Positions 16,820-24,424 of a stretch of 64,000 bases of DNA are shown in pieces (position 1 is the first letter of the stretch; each line of letters opens with the position of its first letter). The translations under genes were made by a program, and so were the position numbers. Under the pieces are notes generated by a model. It ran no database searches and was not told the DNA's origin. It saw nothing but the letters and a program-made list of their open reading frames with translations. The DNA comes from RGIG4608 sp964413365 (GTDB lineage: Bacteria; Bacillota; Clostridia; Oscillospirales; CAG-272): NCBI GenBank assembly GCA_964413365.1, contig CAYPRM010000002.1:8877-72876 (forward strand), written 5' to 3'.

Positions 16820-19408
16820 TTATTCATCAGGATCAAGATATCTCAATCTGACCGTTATAACGCTGCCCGACGGCAACACCGTGCCCGGCGGTGCCGACTG
16901 CTCGATGACCGTCGCTCCTGCGCCTATCATACCGTTCGTCGCTCCCACTATGCGGACGTTGAAACCTGCACAGGTGAGTGCTCTGTTTGCCTCGTATGCA
17001 CTAAGTCCTACAAGGCTCGGAACGGTGGCGTCCGCGCTCGGCGTGGCATCTCCCGTATAGAGCGTTATTTTCTTGTTCGATGCGTCAATGACCGTGCCCG
17101 ACGCAGGTATCTGCGATACGACCGTGCCACCCGTGCCCTTGATGCTGACATCAAAGCCGCCCTCGTGCGCAAGCCTCTCCGCATCCGTCGCGGACATTCC
17201 GACAAGATCGGGAGTGCTCACCTCGCAAATGAGGCTCTCATCCCTTTCCTTACCAATGTAGGGGAGGATCTTATCCATGAGCGCCCCAACATAGGGTGCG
17301 GCTACGACACTTCCGTAAAGGACGCCGGTGCTCGGCTCATCGACCATTATAAGTGCCGCGATCTCAGGCTCGTCGGACGGTGCGAAGGCGACGCAGGAGC
17401 AGACGTAGGGCTCGACTCCCTCCACTCGGAAATCATTTCCCTTCTTCTCACTCGTGCCCGTTTTCGCCGCGATCCTGTACCCTGCGACGTAGGCGTTTTT
17501 CGCACCTCCGTCCCCCGAAACGCCGCTCTCAAGAATTCCCGCGAGCGTCCTGCAGACCTCAGTGCTCACCACCTGACGCTTTATCTGTACCTCGTGTGAA
17601 TACAAGGTCTCGCCGTCCGCGTCCGTGATGCTTTCTACTATATATGGCTCAAGCAGGTAACCGCCGTTTGCAACTGCGGCCACTGCCATTATATGCTGTA
17701 TTGGTGTAACGTTGAAATTCTGACCGAAGGCGTATATTGCAAGGTCGAGAGAGGTCATGGCATTTCTTGTCTTGATGATCCCTCTGCCCTCACCCGGAAG
17801 GTCGATGCCCGTTTTCTCGAGGTATCCGAACGCTCCGAAGCGGTCGTAAAACGCCTCTGTGCCGATCCTCTCGCCGAGAGTCATGAACCAAACCACCTGA
17901 CGCTTTATCTGTACCTCGTGTGAATACAAGGTCTCGCCGTCCGCGTCCGTGATGCTTTCTACTATATATGGCTCAAGCAGGTAACCGCCGTTTGCAACTG
18001 CGGCCACTGCCATTATATGCTGTATTGGTGTAACGTTGAAATTCTGACCGAAGGCGTATATTGCAAGGTCGAGAGAGGTCATGGCATTTCTTGTCTTGAT
18101 GATCCCTCTGCCCTCACCCGGAAGGTCGATGCCCGTTTTCTCGAGGTATCCGAACGCTCCGAAGCGGTCGTAAAACGCCTCTGTGCCGATCCTCTCGCCG
18201 AGAGTCATGAACCAAACGTTGCAGGACTGCGTGAGTCCCTCCGAAAATGTCAGGCTCCCATGTCCCCGTGTCTTGTGGCAATGTATCGTATGCCCCGAGA
18301 CGGAGAGCGAGCCGCCGCAGAAAACTCTGTCGCTCGCGATATTGACCTTACCCTCGCTAAGTGCCATAGCCGAGGTCAGTATCTTGAAGGTCGAGCCGGG
18401 AATGTAGGAATCGGAGACTGCCTTATTTCTCCACATTTCAAGGAGATATGCGGAATATGCCGCTCTGTATTCGTCGCTTCCCTGCTCATATCCGTCCCTT
18501 GCAAGCAGGTCGGAATAATATGCATTGAGCACTCTCGGATCGTTGAGATCGTACCCCGGGACCGTCGCCATGGCGAGTATCGCGCCCGTTTTGACATTCA
18601 CAACTATTCCGCAGGCTCTGTTCTTAGCGTCGCTCTCGCCGACAGCCTCAAGCAGCTGCTCCTCAAGAGCGCTCTGTATGTATGCATCCAGCGTGGTCTG
18701 CAGGCTCGCGCCGCTGACCGCGGGTATGTAGCTTTCGTATTCATAGGGCAGCTCGTTTCCAAAGGAATCTCTTGCGGTAATGTAGTAGCCGTCCGTTCCT
18801 CGCAGGCTTTCGTCGTAGTACGCTTCAAGTCCCCAGACGCCCTTTGCGTCCGAGCTCGTAAAGCCTATCACCGACGAGGCGAGCGTCCCGTTTGGATAAT
18901 ATCTCGAATATCCCGCCTCGACGAACACCATGTCGTGGTAGGAATTTTCCTCTATAAATTTTCTCACTCCGTCAGCGATCTCATCGGAGGCACCGCTCAT
19001 CACCGTCCTGTCGAGGTAGCCCGTATAGGTGGTGTGCTTCAGTATCTCGTCGTAGTCAAGGGAGAGGATCTGCGAGAGTCCGCGGGATATGTGCTCTGCG
19101 TAGCAGATGTCAATTCCTGCGCGGTCCGCTCTTCTCTGCTCCTTCGCTATCGCGGAGGGGGAGATGAATATTCTGTATGTTGTAACGGAGGTGGCAAGCA
19201 CCCTGCCGTATCTGTCGTATATATTTCCACGCGGTGCGCGCGTGGGGCTTTGCGTCGTCATCTGATCGAGCACCTTGTCAAGGTAGAGATCAAAGTCGAC
19301 GGTCTGTATATAAAGCACTCTTATGAGTAATGCCGCGAGCATCAGAAGCACAAGTGCCAGGCACAGTGCGGATCTCGCGCGTCCCGAAAAGCTAACGTAT
19401 CCTCTCAT
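16820..19408 (-). CDS. Class B penicillin-binding protein (FtsI/SpoVD/PBP2x type) with an internal 108-residue duplication
   Basis: Septal DD-transpeptidase, 862 residues. One N-terminal membrane anchor, a dimerisation domain, then the transpeptidase with active-site STFK (Ser339), SCN (395-397) and KTGT (Lys649), and two C-terminal PASTA domains (about 731-790 and 792-857). Between SCN and KTG a 108-residue block beginning VWFMTLGER appears twice in tandem (about 398-505 and 506-613), encoded by an exact 324-bp DNA repeat. Without it the protein would be about 754 residues, a normal size. The extra copy could disrupt the fold or be an assembly error. ATG 19408 follows GGAAGGGG. Pairs functionally with FtsW. 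Confidence 0.93.
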   Translation of the reverse strand: MRGYVSFSGRARSALCLALVLLMLAALLIRVLYIQTVDFDLYLDKVLDQMTTQSPTRAPRGNIYDRYGRVLATSVTTYRIFISPSAIAKEQRRADRAGIDICYAEHISRGLSQILSLDYDEILKHTTYTGYLDRTVMSGASDEIADGVRKFIEENSYHDMVFVEAGYSRYYPNGTLASSVIGFTSSDAKGVWGLEAYYDESLRGTDGYYITARDSFGNELPYEYESYIPAVSGASLQTTLDAYIQSALEEQLLEAVGESDAKNRACGIVVNVKTGAILAMATVPGYDLNDPRVLNAYYSDLLARDGYEQGSDEYRAAYSAYLLEMWRNKAVSDSYIPGSTFKILTSAMALSEGKVNIASDRVFCGGSLSVSGHTIHCHKTRGHGSLTFSEGLTQSCNVWFMTLGERIGTEAFYDRFGAFGYLEKTGIDLPGEGRGIIKTRNAMTSLDLAIYAFGQNFNVTPIQHIMAVAAVANGGYLLEPYIVESITDADGETLYSHEVQIKRQVVWFMTLGERIGTEAFYDRFGAFGYLEKTGIDLPGEGRGIIKTRNAMTSLDLAIYAFGQNFNVTPIQHIMAVAAVANGGYLLEPYIVESITDADGETLYSHEVQIKRQVVSTEVCRTLAGILESGVSGDGGAKNAYVAGYRIAAKTGTSEKKGNDFRVEGVEPYVCSCVAFAPSDEPEIAALIMVDEPSTGVLYGSVVAAPYVGALMDKILPYIGKERDESLICEVSTPDLVGMSATDAERLAHEGGFDVSIKGTGGTVVSQIPASGTVIDASNKKITLYTGDATPSADATVPSLVGLSAYEANRALTCAGFNVRIVGATNGMIGAGATVIEQSAPPGTVLPSGSVITVRLRYLDPDE
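17568..18217. repeat. Perfect 324-bp tandem duplication within the PBP gene
   Basis: Bases 17568-17893 and 17892-18217 are identical as read, giving a period of 324 bp with 2 bp shared at the junction. 324 is a multiple of 3, so the reading frame is kept and 108 codons are doubled. The lack of any difference indicates a very recent event or an assembly artefact. Confidence 0.95.
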
Positions 19409-19429
19409 ACGAACCCCTTCCACCGACCG

Positions 19430-19679
19430 TATTTAAGAAAAATAAACGGTGAGAGCCGGATTCAAGCAAATGGGCCGTTGCTCTTGCTCCGCGTCGGAAG
19501 TCTAACCTCCACGAAAGACACCGACCTGCTCTTCACCGTTTTTCAAGTGTGGCAAATGGAAATTGATCTGCCCTCCATATAATATGCAGGGAGGACTGAT
19601 CTTATGATACCCGACTCGGGCGTCGGATATGCTAAGAGGTGCTTGCGGCTGTTCTGCCGCATTTTATTTTTGTTTTTAT
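19430..19679 (-). promoter_or_regulatory. Structured intergenic region before the PBP gene; candidate cis-acting RNA
   Basis: A 250-base non-coding stretch in an otherwise tightly packed operon. Read on the minus strand it holds a GCGGC/GCCGC hairpin (about 19644-19660), a CCGAC/GTCGG hairpin (about 19609-19627), a CCCTCC/GGGAGG hairpin (19571-19593) and a larger element at 19444-19541. In that element AAACGGTGA pairs with TCACCGTTT to close two inner arms (GTCGG-GTCT/AGAC-CCGAC and AGCAA/TTGCT), and a T-rich tail follows. It does not match any riboswitch consensus I know. It could be an attenuator, a processing site or a new RNA element. Confidence 0.5.
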
Positions 19680-20300
19680 TTACGAGAAAAGTAAAATTAT
19701 CGAAATTATTATGAGTATCAGCGACGCACATACCGCGCCGATAGCTATCAGAGCGGTCATCGGGAGCTTTTTTCTCTCCGATCTCGCCCGTTCCGCCCTT
19801 TTGGGGGCTTTTTCGGTGGTATCGTGGGCTTTTTTCGTCATACCTGCGCTCTCGCCGCTTCCCTTTTTGGAAGTAGGGCGCGGAGCATCGGGCTTTACCC
19901 TAAGATCTCCGCCTGCACGCTTGCGCAAGGTCGCGCCGACGTCCGTTTTCTTCGTCTCGGTCTGCTTTGGGCTGACCTTCTTGTACCTCTCGCGGTCTAT
20001 GCGGTCGAGGACGAGCCTTGTGTCGGTCTCGGCGTCGGGTGTCGGCATACGGTCCCTTGACGAGGTGCAATAATCGACGAAATCGCCGTCGGTCATATTT
20101 TTTCTCACGGTGCGCGTGCTGTCGTTCAGAGAAAGTCTGTACGAGCTTGGGGAAAGAGTGCGTGAGCGTATCTCGCACATCTCCTGCTCGCCGCTCTCCT
20201 TAGCACCGCTATAATAGCTCCTTCCGCGATCCTCATATCTTGCACAGAGCTTATCAAGGGCTGAGCTGTGCTCGCTTTTTCTGTCTTGGGGCTTCTTCAT
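19680..20300 (-). CDS. Basic, tail-anchored protein in the ftsL position
   Basis: A 206-residue protein between rsmH and the PBP gene, the slot of ftsL in dcw clusters. Residues 1-180 are polar, basic and low in complexity; a single hydrophobic segment (about 183-205) reaches almost to the C-terminus. FtsL normally has a short cytoplasmic tail, one membrane span and a 60-90 residue extracellular coiled coil, which is missing here. Reading the other frames past the stop gives no coiled coil, so a simple frameshift does not explain it. ATG 20300 follows GAGGGAC. The role is unknown; a division function is inferred only from position. Confidence 0.75.
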   Translation of the reverse strand: MKKPQDRKSEHSSALDKLCARYEDRGRSYYSGAKESGEQEMCEIRSRTLSPSSYRLSLNDSTRTVRKNMTDGDFVDYCTSSRDRMPTPDAETDTRLVLDRIDRERYKKVSPKQTETKKTDVGATLRKRAGGDLRVKPDAPRPTSKKGSGESAGMTKKAHDTTEKAPKRAERARSERKKLPMTALIAIGAVCASLILIIISIILLFS

Positions 20301-20313
20301 GGTGAAGTCCCTC

Positions 20314-21249
20314 TTATATCTTCTCTGCTACTCTGAGTTTTGCGCTCTTGGAACGGCTGTTCGCCTCAAGCTCGCTCTCACTCGGAAGTATCGGCTTTTT
20401 ACTTATTATCCTTATCCTCGGCGTGTTTCCGCATACGCACACGGGAAAATCCTTCGGGCAGGTGCAACCGCTCGCAAGGGATGCAAACGTCTGCTTTACT
20501 ATTCTATCCTCGAGGGAATGGAAGGTGATTATCGCTATCCTTCCGCCGACGTTCATGCGTCTGACCGCCGCCCTTACCGTAGGCTCGATGACGTCAAGCT
20601 CACGGTTGACCTCGATCCTTATCGCCTGAAAAACTCGCTTTACCGAGCTCAGCTCCTCGCGTCTTGCGAAGGGCGGAACACAGCTCTTTACTATCTCGGC
20701 GAGCCTCAGAGTGCTATCTATCGGGGCGATCTCGCGTTCACGAATGATGCCGAGCGTGATGCGAGGGGCGAATTTTTCCTCGCCAAACTCGTACAGCACC
20801 CTTTTGAGTGCGTCGGGCGAATACCCGTTGACCACGTCGTAGGCACTGCGGACTGCCCTCTTGTCCATTCTCATATCGAGGGGCGCATCGTGCATATACG
20901 AAAATCCGCGCTCCGCCGTGTCGAGCTGATAGGACGAAACTCCAAGATCAAGGAGCAGACCGTCTATTTTTTCGATACCGAGCCTGTCGAGCACTGCATC
21001 GAGGTTTGAAAAATTATCTCTCACGACCTTGACTCTCTCCCCAAAGGGGCTGAGCCTCTCGCCTATCACCTTAATGGCGTCAGCGTCCTGATCGATCGCT
21101 ATGAGCGTACCGCTCGTGAGCCTTGCGGCTATCTGTGCGGAATGTCCCGCGCCTCCCGCCGTGCCGTCAACATAAATACCGTCGGGCTTTATGTCAAGGG
21201 CGTCAATGCTCTCCCCGAGCATTACCGAAAAGTGAGAGAATTCCTTCAT
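20314..21249 (-). CDS. rsmH: 16S rRNA (cytosine1402-N4)-methyltransferase RsmH
   Basis: A 311-residue SAM-dependent methyltransferase that modifies C1402 of 16S rRNA in the decoding centre. The SAM-binding loop GTAGGAGHS, the motif LLLDLGVSS and the C-terminal ITFHSLEDRIVK are characteristic. Start ATG 21249 lies one base after the mraZ stop, so translation is probably coupled. Second gene of the dcw operon. Confidence 0.97.
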   Translation of the reverse strand: MKEFSHFSVMLGESIDALDIKPDGIYVDGTAGGAGHSAQIAARLTSGTLIAIDQDADAIKVIGERLSPFGERVKVVRDNFSNLDAVLDRLGIEKIDGLLLDLGVSSYQLDTAERGFSYMHDAPLDMRMDKRAVRSAYDVVNGYSPDALKRVLYEFGEEKFAPRITLGIIREREIAPIDSTLRLAEIVKSCVPPFARREELSSVKRVFQAIRIEVNRELDVIEPTVRAAVRRMNVGGRIAIITFHSLEDRIVKQTFASLASGCTCPKDFPVCVCGNTPRIRIISKKPILPSESELEANSRSKSAKLRVAEKI

Positions 21250-21250
21250 A

Positions 21251-21673
21251 TTACAGACCGACTGCCTCAAGAGCGTCAATAAGAGCAGCCATATCCATCT
21301 CCTCATCGTTGCGTCTGTAAAGATCAGCCGACCAGATCTCGGCGTAATCTCCGCATCCGACGATGACGGTCTCCTTGGATATCTGCGCGTATTTCAGCAT
21401 CTCGGAGGGGATAACGATCCTTCCCTGCGCGTCCGCCTCAAGCTCGACGGAATGACCGTAGAGGTAGCGAACGAGCGGCTCTGAGAACTTTCTGTCCATC
21501 TCCTTTATGGGAGTAACGTACCTTTCCCATTCCTCGGGCGAGCAGATCTTAAGATAATTTCCTCTGAGGCTCTGCGAGACGACAAAGGTCTTACCTATCT
21601 CGAGTCTTATCTTCGACGGCACGAAAAGTCTGTTTTTCGTATCAACATTATGAGAAAATTCACCGTGAAACAT
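21251..21673 (-). CDS. mraZ: Transcriptional regulator MraZ
   Basis: A 140-residue protein with two AbrB-like DNA-binding repeats (DTKNRLFVPSKIR near the N-terminus and DAQGRIVIPSEM in the second half). MraZ forms a ring-shaped oligomer that binds short direct repeats upstream of its own gene and controls the dcw operon. ATG 21673 follows GGAAAGGAG. Matching repeats lie directly upstream at 21703-21739, supporting autoregulation. Confidence 0.96.
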   Translation of the reverse strand: MFHGEFSHNVDTKNRLFVPSKIRLEIGKTFVVSQSLRGNYLKICSPEEWERYVTPIKEMDRKFSEPLVRYLYGHSVELEADAQGRIVIPSEMLKYAQISKETVIVGCGDYAEIWSADLYRRNDEEMDMAALIDALEAVGL

Positions 21674-21702
21674 AATTTCTGCTCCTTTCCGAGAGATTTG
21701 GC

Positions 21703-21739
21703 GGCTTTTCCACCACTTTGAACCACTTTCGTGGGTTTT
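21703..21739 (-). promoter_or_regulatory. MraZ boxes (10-bp direct repeats)
   Basis: On the minus strand two exact copies of AAAGTGG start 10 bp apart (21729-21723 and 21719-21713). They are flanked at the same spacing by weaker copies AAAACCC (21739-21733) and AAAAGCC (21709-21703). AAAGTG-type repeats with 10-bp period are known MraZ boxes in Mollicutes/Bacillota. They lie in the 5' leader between the -10 box and the mraZ start codon. Confidence 0.75.
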
Positions 21740-21758
21740 TCCCCCACGACGCATCACT

Positions 21759-21787
21759 ATTATACTAAATACACAGAAAAATTGCAA
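21759..21787 (-). promoter_or_regulatory. dcw operon promoter (mraZ)
   Basis: TTGCAA (21787-21782), a 17-nt spacer and TATAAT (21764-21759) on the minus strand. Transcription would start near 21752, just upstream of the MraZ boxes. Confidence 0.85.
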
Positions 21788-21887
21788 TAGCTTTTTTGAA
21801 AAAACTGAAATTTATTTTATTAATTTTTTTATTTTCTTTTATGAATTTTTTGTGAAGTGTATGCTTTGAGCCTTCAGAACGCGAAAA

Positions 21888-21916
21888 ATCCACCCCACGC
21901 GATGCGTGGGGTGGAT
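21888..21916 (-). terminator. Terminator of the leucine-rich-repeat lipoprotein gene
   Basis: A perfect 13-bp GC-rich stem (ATCCACCCCACGC) with a 3-nt loop and TTTTT on the minus strand, 19 bases after the stop codon. Confidence 0.93.
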
Positions 21917-21934
21917 TGGATCTTGTGTTATATT

Positions 21935-24070
21935 CTATTCGTTGGTTGAGTTGATCAATACAGTTCCGTCGGTGCAAATTACGGTGCAGTCCGTCAGATC
22001 CTCGGACCAGTCGTTTTCAAAGTATAGATCCTTCTGCATAGTATTCCATTGTTCAACAGTTCCCTCGTAATTGATCTTTTTGAGCGAGGTCCACTCGATG
22101 AACGGCATTCCGAAACCAGTAATGCTCACAGGAATGGTTACTGACTTGATGGAAGGGCATGCTGCAAGTCCCCAAGAGTCTATTCGGCTCATGCTCTCAG
22201 GGAAGATCAGCTCCTCGAGCCATACTGTATTTGTGAAGCAGCCATATTCCATATTTTCCACGCCCTCGGGGATCGTGTAGCTCTTAGCCTTGCTTCCCTT
22301 AGCGTAGGATATCATGGTCTTGCCGTCCTTGGAGAACAGGCATCCGTCAATAGTCTTGAAGCGTTCGCTGTTCTCACTTATATTTATGCTCACGAGCGAT
22401 GCACAGTTTTCAAATGCCGCACCCGTAACGCTCTCAATACCGTCAGGAAGATTTATCTGTTCAAGATACATAGCACCGCTGATTGAGTCGTACTGCAGCT
22501 TCTTGACCGTGGTCGGGAGCGTGAATACCCTATCCTTCTTTCCGATGGCGTATGTGAGCAGCATACTGCCGTCCTTGGTGTAGAGATCTCCGTCGATGGA
22601 CGTATAGACCGTATTGTCCTCACTCACGGTAATGCTCTCAAGCGAGGTGCAATAGGTCAACGCATAGCACTCCATCTCCGTAAGACTTGCGGGAAGGGTT
22701 ATGCTCTTGAGATTATTGACCTTCCAGAATGCGTAGTCGCATATCTTGGTAACGCCGTCGGGGACCTCAAAGCTTGTCGCAGTATTGCCCTGTGCATAGA
22801 AATACAGAACAGTACCGTCCTTGCTGTATATCGCGTTATCGCACGATTTATAATTTGGATTTTCCTCGTCAATTTCAATAATACGCACCGAGGGGCATCC
22901 CAAAAACATAACTTCGCTCATGGTTGTAAGAGTCTTCGAAATGTACAGCTCCTCCAACTCAGGACACATATTAAACCCACTACCTACCATTGAATTCACG
23001 CCGTCATTCATAATCACCTTCTTGAGCTTGGGGCAATTTGCAAACGCACTGTACATGGTGAGAGAATTGCCGTTCAGCGTTACCGTCTCGAGCGCCTCGC
23101 AATTATAAAATGATCCGGATATCATCTCAAGCGTAGTAGGTGTCGTTAAGTTCTTGAGGTAGATGCATCCGCCGAAGGCACTCATTTCCAAGCTCTTTAC
23201 TCCCTCGGGAATAGTGAAGGACTCTCCCTCCTTGCTCGCAGGGTAGCAGTACAGAGTCTCACCGTTATAGCTGTAGAGTACATTGTCAACGCTCTTGAAC
23301 TTGGTATTTCCCTCGCTCACATCGATCTCTGCAAGTGTCGGGATCTCGGCGAGAATGTAGCAGAAGTAATAAGGATTCAAGCCATTGCCCAATACCATTT
23401 TTCTAAGGGAATCGCATCCCTCAAACGGCATGAGCTTATCATAATAAATACTCGTAATGCTGTCGGGTATGACGAGTGTCTCGAGCGTTTTAAGATTCAT
23501 AAGCGCGCCCTCGTAAACACAGGTCACGGGCTTGCCGAGGTATGTGCTCGGCAATACGAGAGTGTCCTCGGTAAATCCCGTGAGACTCTTGATGCCGTAG
23601 GACTCGCCGTTATTGCGGAGCTCAAAGGTCATATTTAGCATGGGGATCACCTTGGTCTCAGCCGTCTTACCGCAGGTGGAGCACTCCTTGTGCTTGGAGC
23701 CCGCCTCCTCCGCGGTGGCGTTCTTGTCTATGATCCAGTCCCCTCCCTTGTGTCCCGTGGCGGAAATAGTCTGCTGCGCCGTGATGACCTCGTTGCAGGT
23801 CGAGCAATGCGAGCCCTCGGTCTTGCCGTCGTCCTCACAGGTCGCAGGAACAGCCGCATCCGTTACGGGGGTGTGTACATGGGTGCTCGGCGGATCGTCG
23901 CCCTCACTCGGATCGACGGATGGTGCGGGCTTTGTCGTCGTGGATGTGGCAGTAGTAGTCGTGGTCGTGGTCGCAGGGCGCAGGATCTCAAGATACCTGC
24001 ACGATGAGAGTGCGAGCACGGCGATACATATTACCACGATAATGATCAGATCTTTGAAAATAGCTTTCAT
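21935..24070 (-). CDS. Surface lipoprotein with BspA-type leucine-rich repeats
   Basis: 711 residues. A lipoprotein signal ends in the lipobox LSSC (Cys24), then a Thr-rich spacer (about 34-49), then two Cys-containing repeat units (CEDDGKTEGSHCSTC and KHKECSTC with GH-x-GGDW) often seen in clostridial surface proteins. From about residue 150 to the end run BspA-like (LRR_5) repeats marked by LPSTYLGKPVT, IPEGVKSLEMSAFGGC and similar units. Such proteins are usually exposed adhesins or binding proteins; the ligand is unknown. ATG 24070 follows AAAGGAGGGAAGG. It stands alone with its own promoter and terminator. Confidence 0.88.
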   Translation of the reverse strand: MKAIFKDLIIIVVICIAVLALSSCRYLEILRPATTTTTTTATSTTTKPAPSVDPSEGDDPPSTHVHTPVTDAAVPATCEDDGKTEGSHCSTCNEVITAQQTISATGHKGGDWIIDKNATAEEAGSKHKECSTCGKTAETKVIPMLNMTFELRNNGESYGIKSLTGFTEDTLVLPSTYLGKPVTCVYEGALMNLKTLETLVIPDSITSIYYDKLMPFEGCDSLRKMVLGNGLNPYYFCYILAEIPTLAEIDVSEGNTKFKSVDNVLYSYNGETLYCYPASKEGESFTIPEGVKSLEMSAFGGCIYLKNLTTPTTLEMISGSFYNCEALETVTLNGNSLTMYSAFANCPKLKKVIMNDGVNSMVGSGFNMCPELEELYISKTLTTMSEVMFLGCPSVRIIEIDEENPNYKSCDNAIYSKDGTVLYFYAQGNTATSFEVPDGVTKICDYAFWKVNNLKSITLPASLTEMECYALTYCTSLESITVSEDNTVYTSIDGDLYTKDGSMLLTYAIGKKDRVFTLPTTVKKLQYDSISGAMYLEQINLPDGIESVTGAAFENCASLVSINISENSERFKTIDGCLFSKDGKTMISYAKGSKAKSYTIPEGVENMEYGCFTNTVWLEELIFPESMSRIDSWGLAACPSIKSVTIPVSITGFGMPFIEWTSLKKINYEGTVEQWNTMQKDLYFENDWSEDLTDCTVICTDGTVLINSTNE

Positions 24071-24131
24071 AACCTTCCCTCCTTTTGGGGTGTTTATTAT
24101 CCGTATTCAAAAACAACATCAGCTATAATTC

Positions 24132-24160
24132 ATTGTACCATCTTTTATCTTTTTTGTCAA
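24132..24160 (-). promoter_or_regulatory. Promoter of the leucine-rich-repeat lipoprotein gene
   Basis: TTGACA (24160-24155), a 17-nt spacer and TACAAT (24137-24132) on the minus strand. Confidence 0.85.
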
Positions 24161-24189
24161 TATGTTTGTTTTTACAATTTAAGACCAAT

Positions 24190-24390
24190 TTCGAATGTTA
24201 AATTTTCTCCAATGCTTTCTTCACATAGCGAAGCATATCGACCGCCGCAGGCGGATATCGACTTGTGAACAATGGCTCACCACCACACGAAGCTCGTATT
24301 GTCCAAACGACCGTGCAAGCGGTGGATGAGGTGTTCCACAATGGAAGCCGAATGATATTCAACGACATCTTTTTTAGAAGAAAATCCCCA
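24190..24390. repeat. Intergenic repeat-like sequence without a convincing gene
   Basis: About 200 bases between the lipoprotein promoter and the radical SAM gene. It contains GCGAAGCATATCGACC-type sequence and a CCGCC-GCA-GGCGG hairpin, the style of short dispersed palindromic elements in clostridial genomes. A 78-codon open frame crosses it on the minus strand but has no ribosome site at its start and overlaps the radical SAM terminator. I regard the stretch as non-coding. Confidence 0.4.
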
Positions 24391-24396
24391 AAAAGC

Positions 24397-24424
24397 AAAA
24401 GCCCCGGCGTCAGCTGAGGCTTTT
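24397..24424 (-). terminator. Terminator after the radical SAM gene
   Basis: AAAAGCC pairs with GGCTTTT around an inner CGGC/GCTG helix, with a T-rich tail on the minus strand. The stem overlaps the stop codon of the gene ending at 24410. Confidence 0.75.

Noticed and set aside
19543..19731. A second frame that could extend the ftsL-position protein after a frameshift
   Set aside because: The added residues are polar and show no coiled coil or leucine zipper, and the sequence is better explained as hairpins in non-coding DNA.
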